DNA of 15,204 bases from an uncultured Eudoraea sp. (GTDB taxonomy: Bacteria > Bacteroidota > Bacteroidia > Flavobacteriales > Flavobacteriaceae): the NCBI GenBank assembly GCA_905479615.1, contig CAJQNH010000094.1, positions 1 to 15,204 of the forward strand, written 5' to 3'. Shown in pieces: positions 14,906 through 15,204 of this stretch; position 1 is the first letter of the stretch, and the number at the start of each line of letters is the position of its first letter. The notes under the pieces are model-generated. The model was given only the letters and a program-made list of their open reading frames with translations, did not search any database and had not been told where the DNA came from. A program made the translations under genes and the position numbers.

Positions 14906-15204
14906 ATGAACGCACTTAGAAACAAAGTACAGTTGATTGGAAACCTGGGGCAAGACCCGGAAATTGTTAACCTTGATAATGGTGGTAAATTGGCCAAATT
15001 TTCCGTAGCTACCAATGAGATTTACAAAAACAACAAGGGAGAAAAGGTAACGGACACCCAATGGCATAATGTGGTAGCCTGGGGCAAAACCGCAGAGATT
15101 GTTGAAAATTACCTGGCCAAGGGTAATGAAGTAGCAGTAGAAGGTAAGCTCATTCATCGCTCCTATGAAAACAAAGAAGGTGAAAAAAGATATATTACCG
15201 AGAT
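14906..15204 (+). CDS. ssb: Single-stranded DNA-binding protein, 3' end cut by window
   Basis: Ninety-nine complete codons are visible and the frame runs off the right edge. The protein begins MNALRNKVQLIGNLGQDPEI, the typical OB-fold start of bacterial SSB. Next come KLAKFSVATNEIYKN, TDTQWHNVVAWGKTAEIVENYLAKGNEVAVEGKL and YENKEGEKRYITE, which contain the ssDNA-stacking aromatics (W of QWHNVV, W of VAWGK, Y of RSYE). SSB coats single-stranded DNA in replication, repair and recombination. Flavobacteria often carry a short form of about 110-115 residues besides a longer replicative SSB; the N-terminus here looks like the short type, but the C-terminus that would decide this, including any acidic tail, is outside the window. 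It diverges from the M28 operon and has its own likely promoter. Confidence 0.93.
   Translation, partial: MNALRNKVQLIGNLGQDPEIVNLDNGGKLAKFSVATNEIYKNNKGEKVTDTQWHNVVAWGKTAEIVENYLAKGNEVAVEGKLIHRSYENKEGEKRYITE

Noticed and set aside
14897..15157. Reverse 86-codon ORF at the right edge
   Set aside because: It is the antisense of the clear ssb reading frame on the forward strand.

Overview
The window looks like ordinary chromosome of a member of the Bacteroidota, most likely a marine-type Flavobacteriaceae. The evidence is AT-rich DNA, almost no Shine-Dalgarno sequences before starts, several close matches to the Bacteroidota -7 promoter box TAnnTTTG, Sec signal peptides ending in AQ/SQ/GQ, and families common in that phylum (DUF2652, DUF6807/PmoA-like, Asp-box 'VPS10/BNR' propellers, M28 peptidases). 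I see no insertion sequence, phage gene, tRNA, rRNA or CRISPR array.

Layout, left to right. A forward gene for a DUF2652 protein (cyclase-like N-terminal half, probable SRPBCC-like C-terminal half) converges on a reverse gene for an exported TPR-like protein, with a terminator hairpin between them. Next come a small reverse gene of unknown function with its own terminator, and a tightly coupled reverse pair: a nine-TM M28 peptidase followed by a YeeZ-like atypical SDR whose TTG start overlaps the peptidase stop codon. A forward tandem-CBS gene diverges from that pair.

From 6.5 to 14.5 kb everything is on the reverse strand. In transcription order: secreted M28 peptidase with a PA-like insert, exported serine hydrolase (beta-lactamase/family VIII esterase type), exported DUF6807 protein, 1048-residue exported Asp-box propeller, then a pentapeptide-repeat protein and a small zinc-ribbon protein. 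The first four genes are separated by 3, -8 and 32 bp, all carry signal peptides, and almost certainly form one operon. The last two may be read through or may start from a weak promoter before the pentapeptide gene. The right edge holds the 5' part of a forward single-stranded DNA-binding protein gene, preceded by a 369-bp intergenic region with a good -7 box and three 10-bp-spaced repeats.

How the genes work together: the four-gene operon codes for envelope or extracellular proteins that probably act together on peptide or ester/amide substrates, but the substrate cannot be read from sequence. The membrane M28/SDR pair is a second, separate operon. The remaining genes are single units. Nothing here is a clear undescribed system. 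The best leads are the exported operon, the helically phased repeats before ssb, and the two-domain DUF2652 protein.
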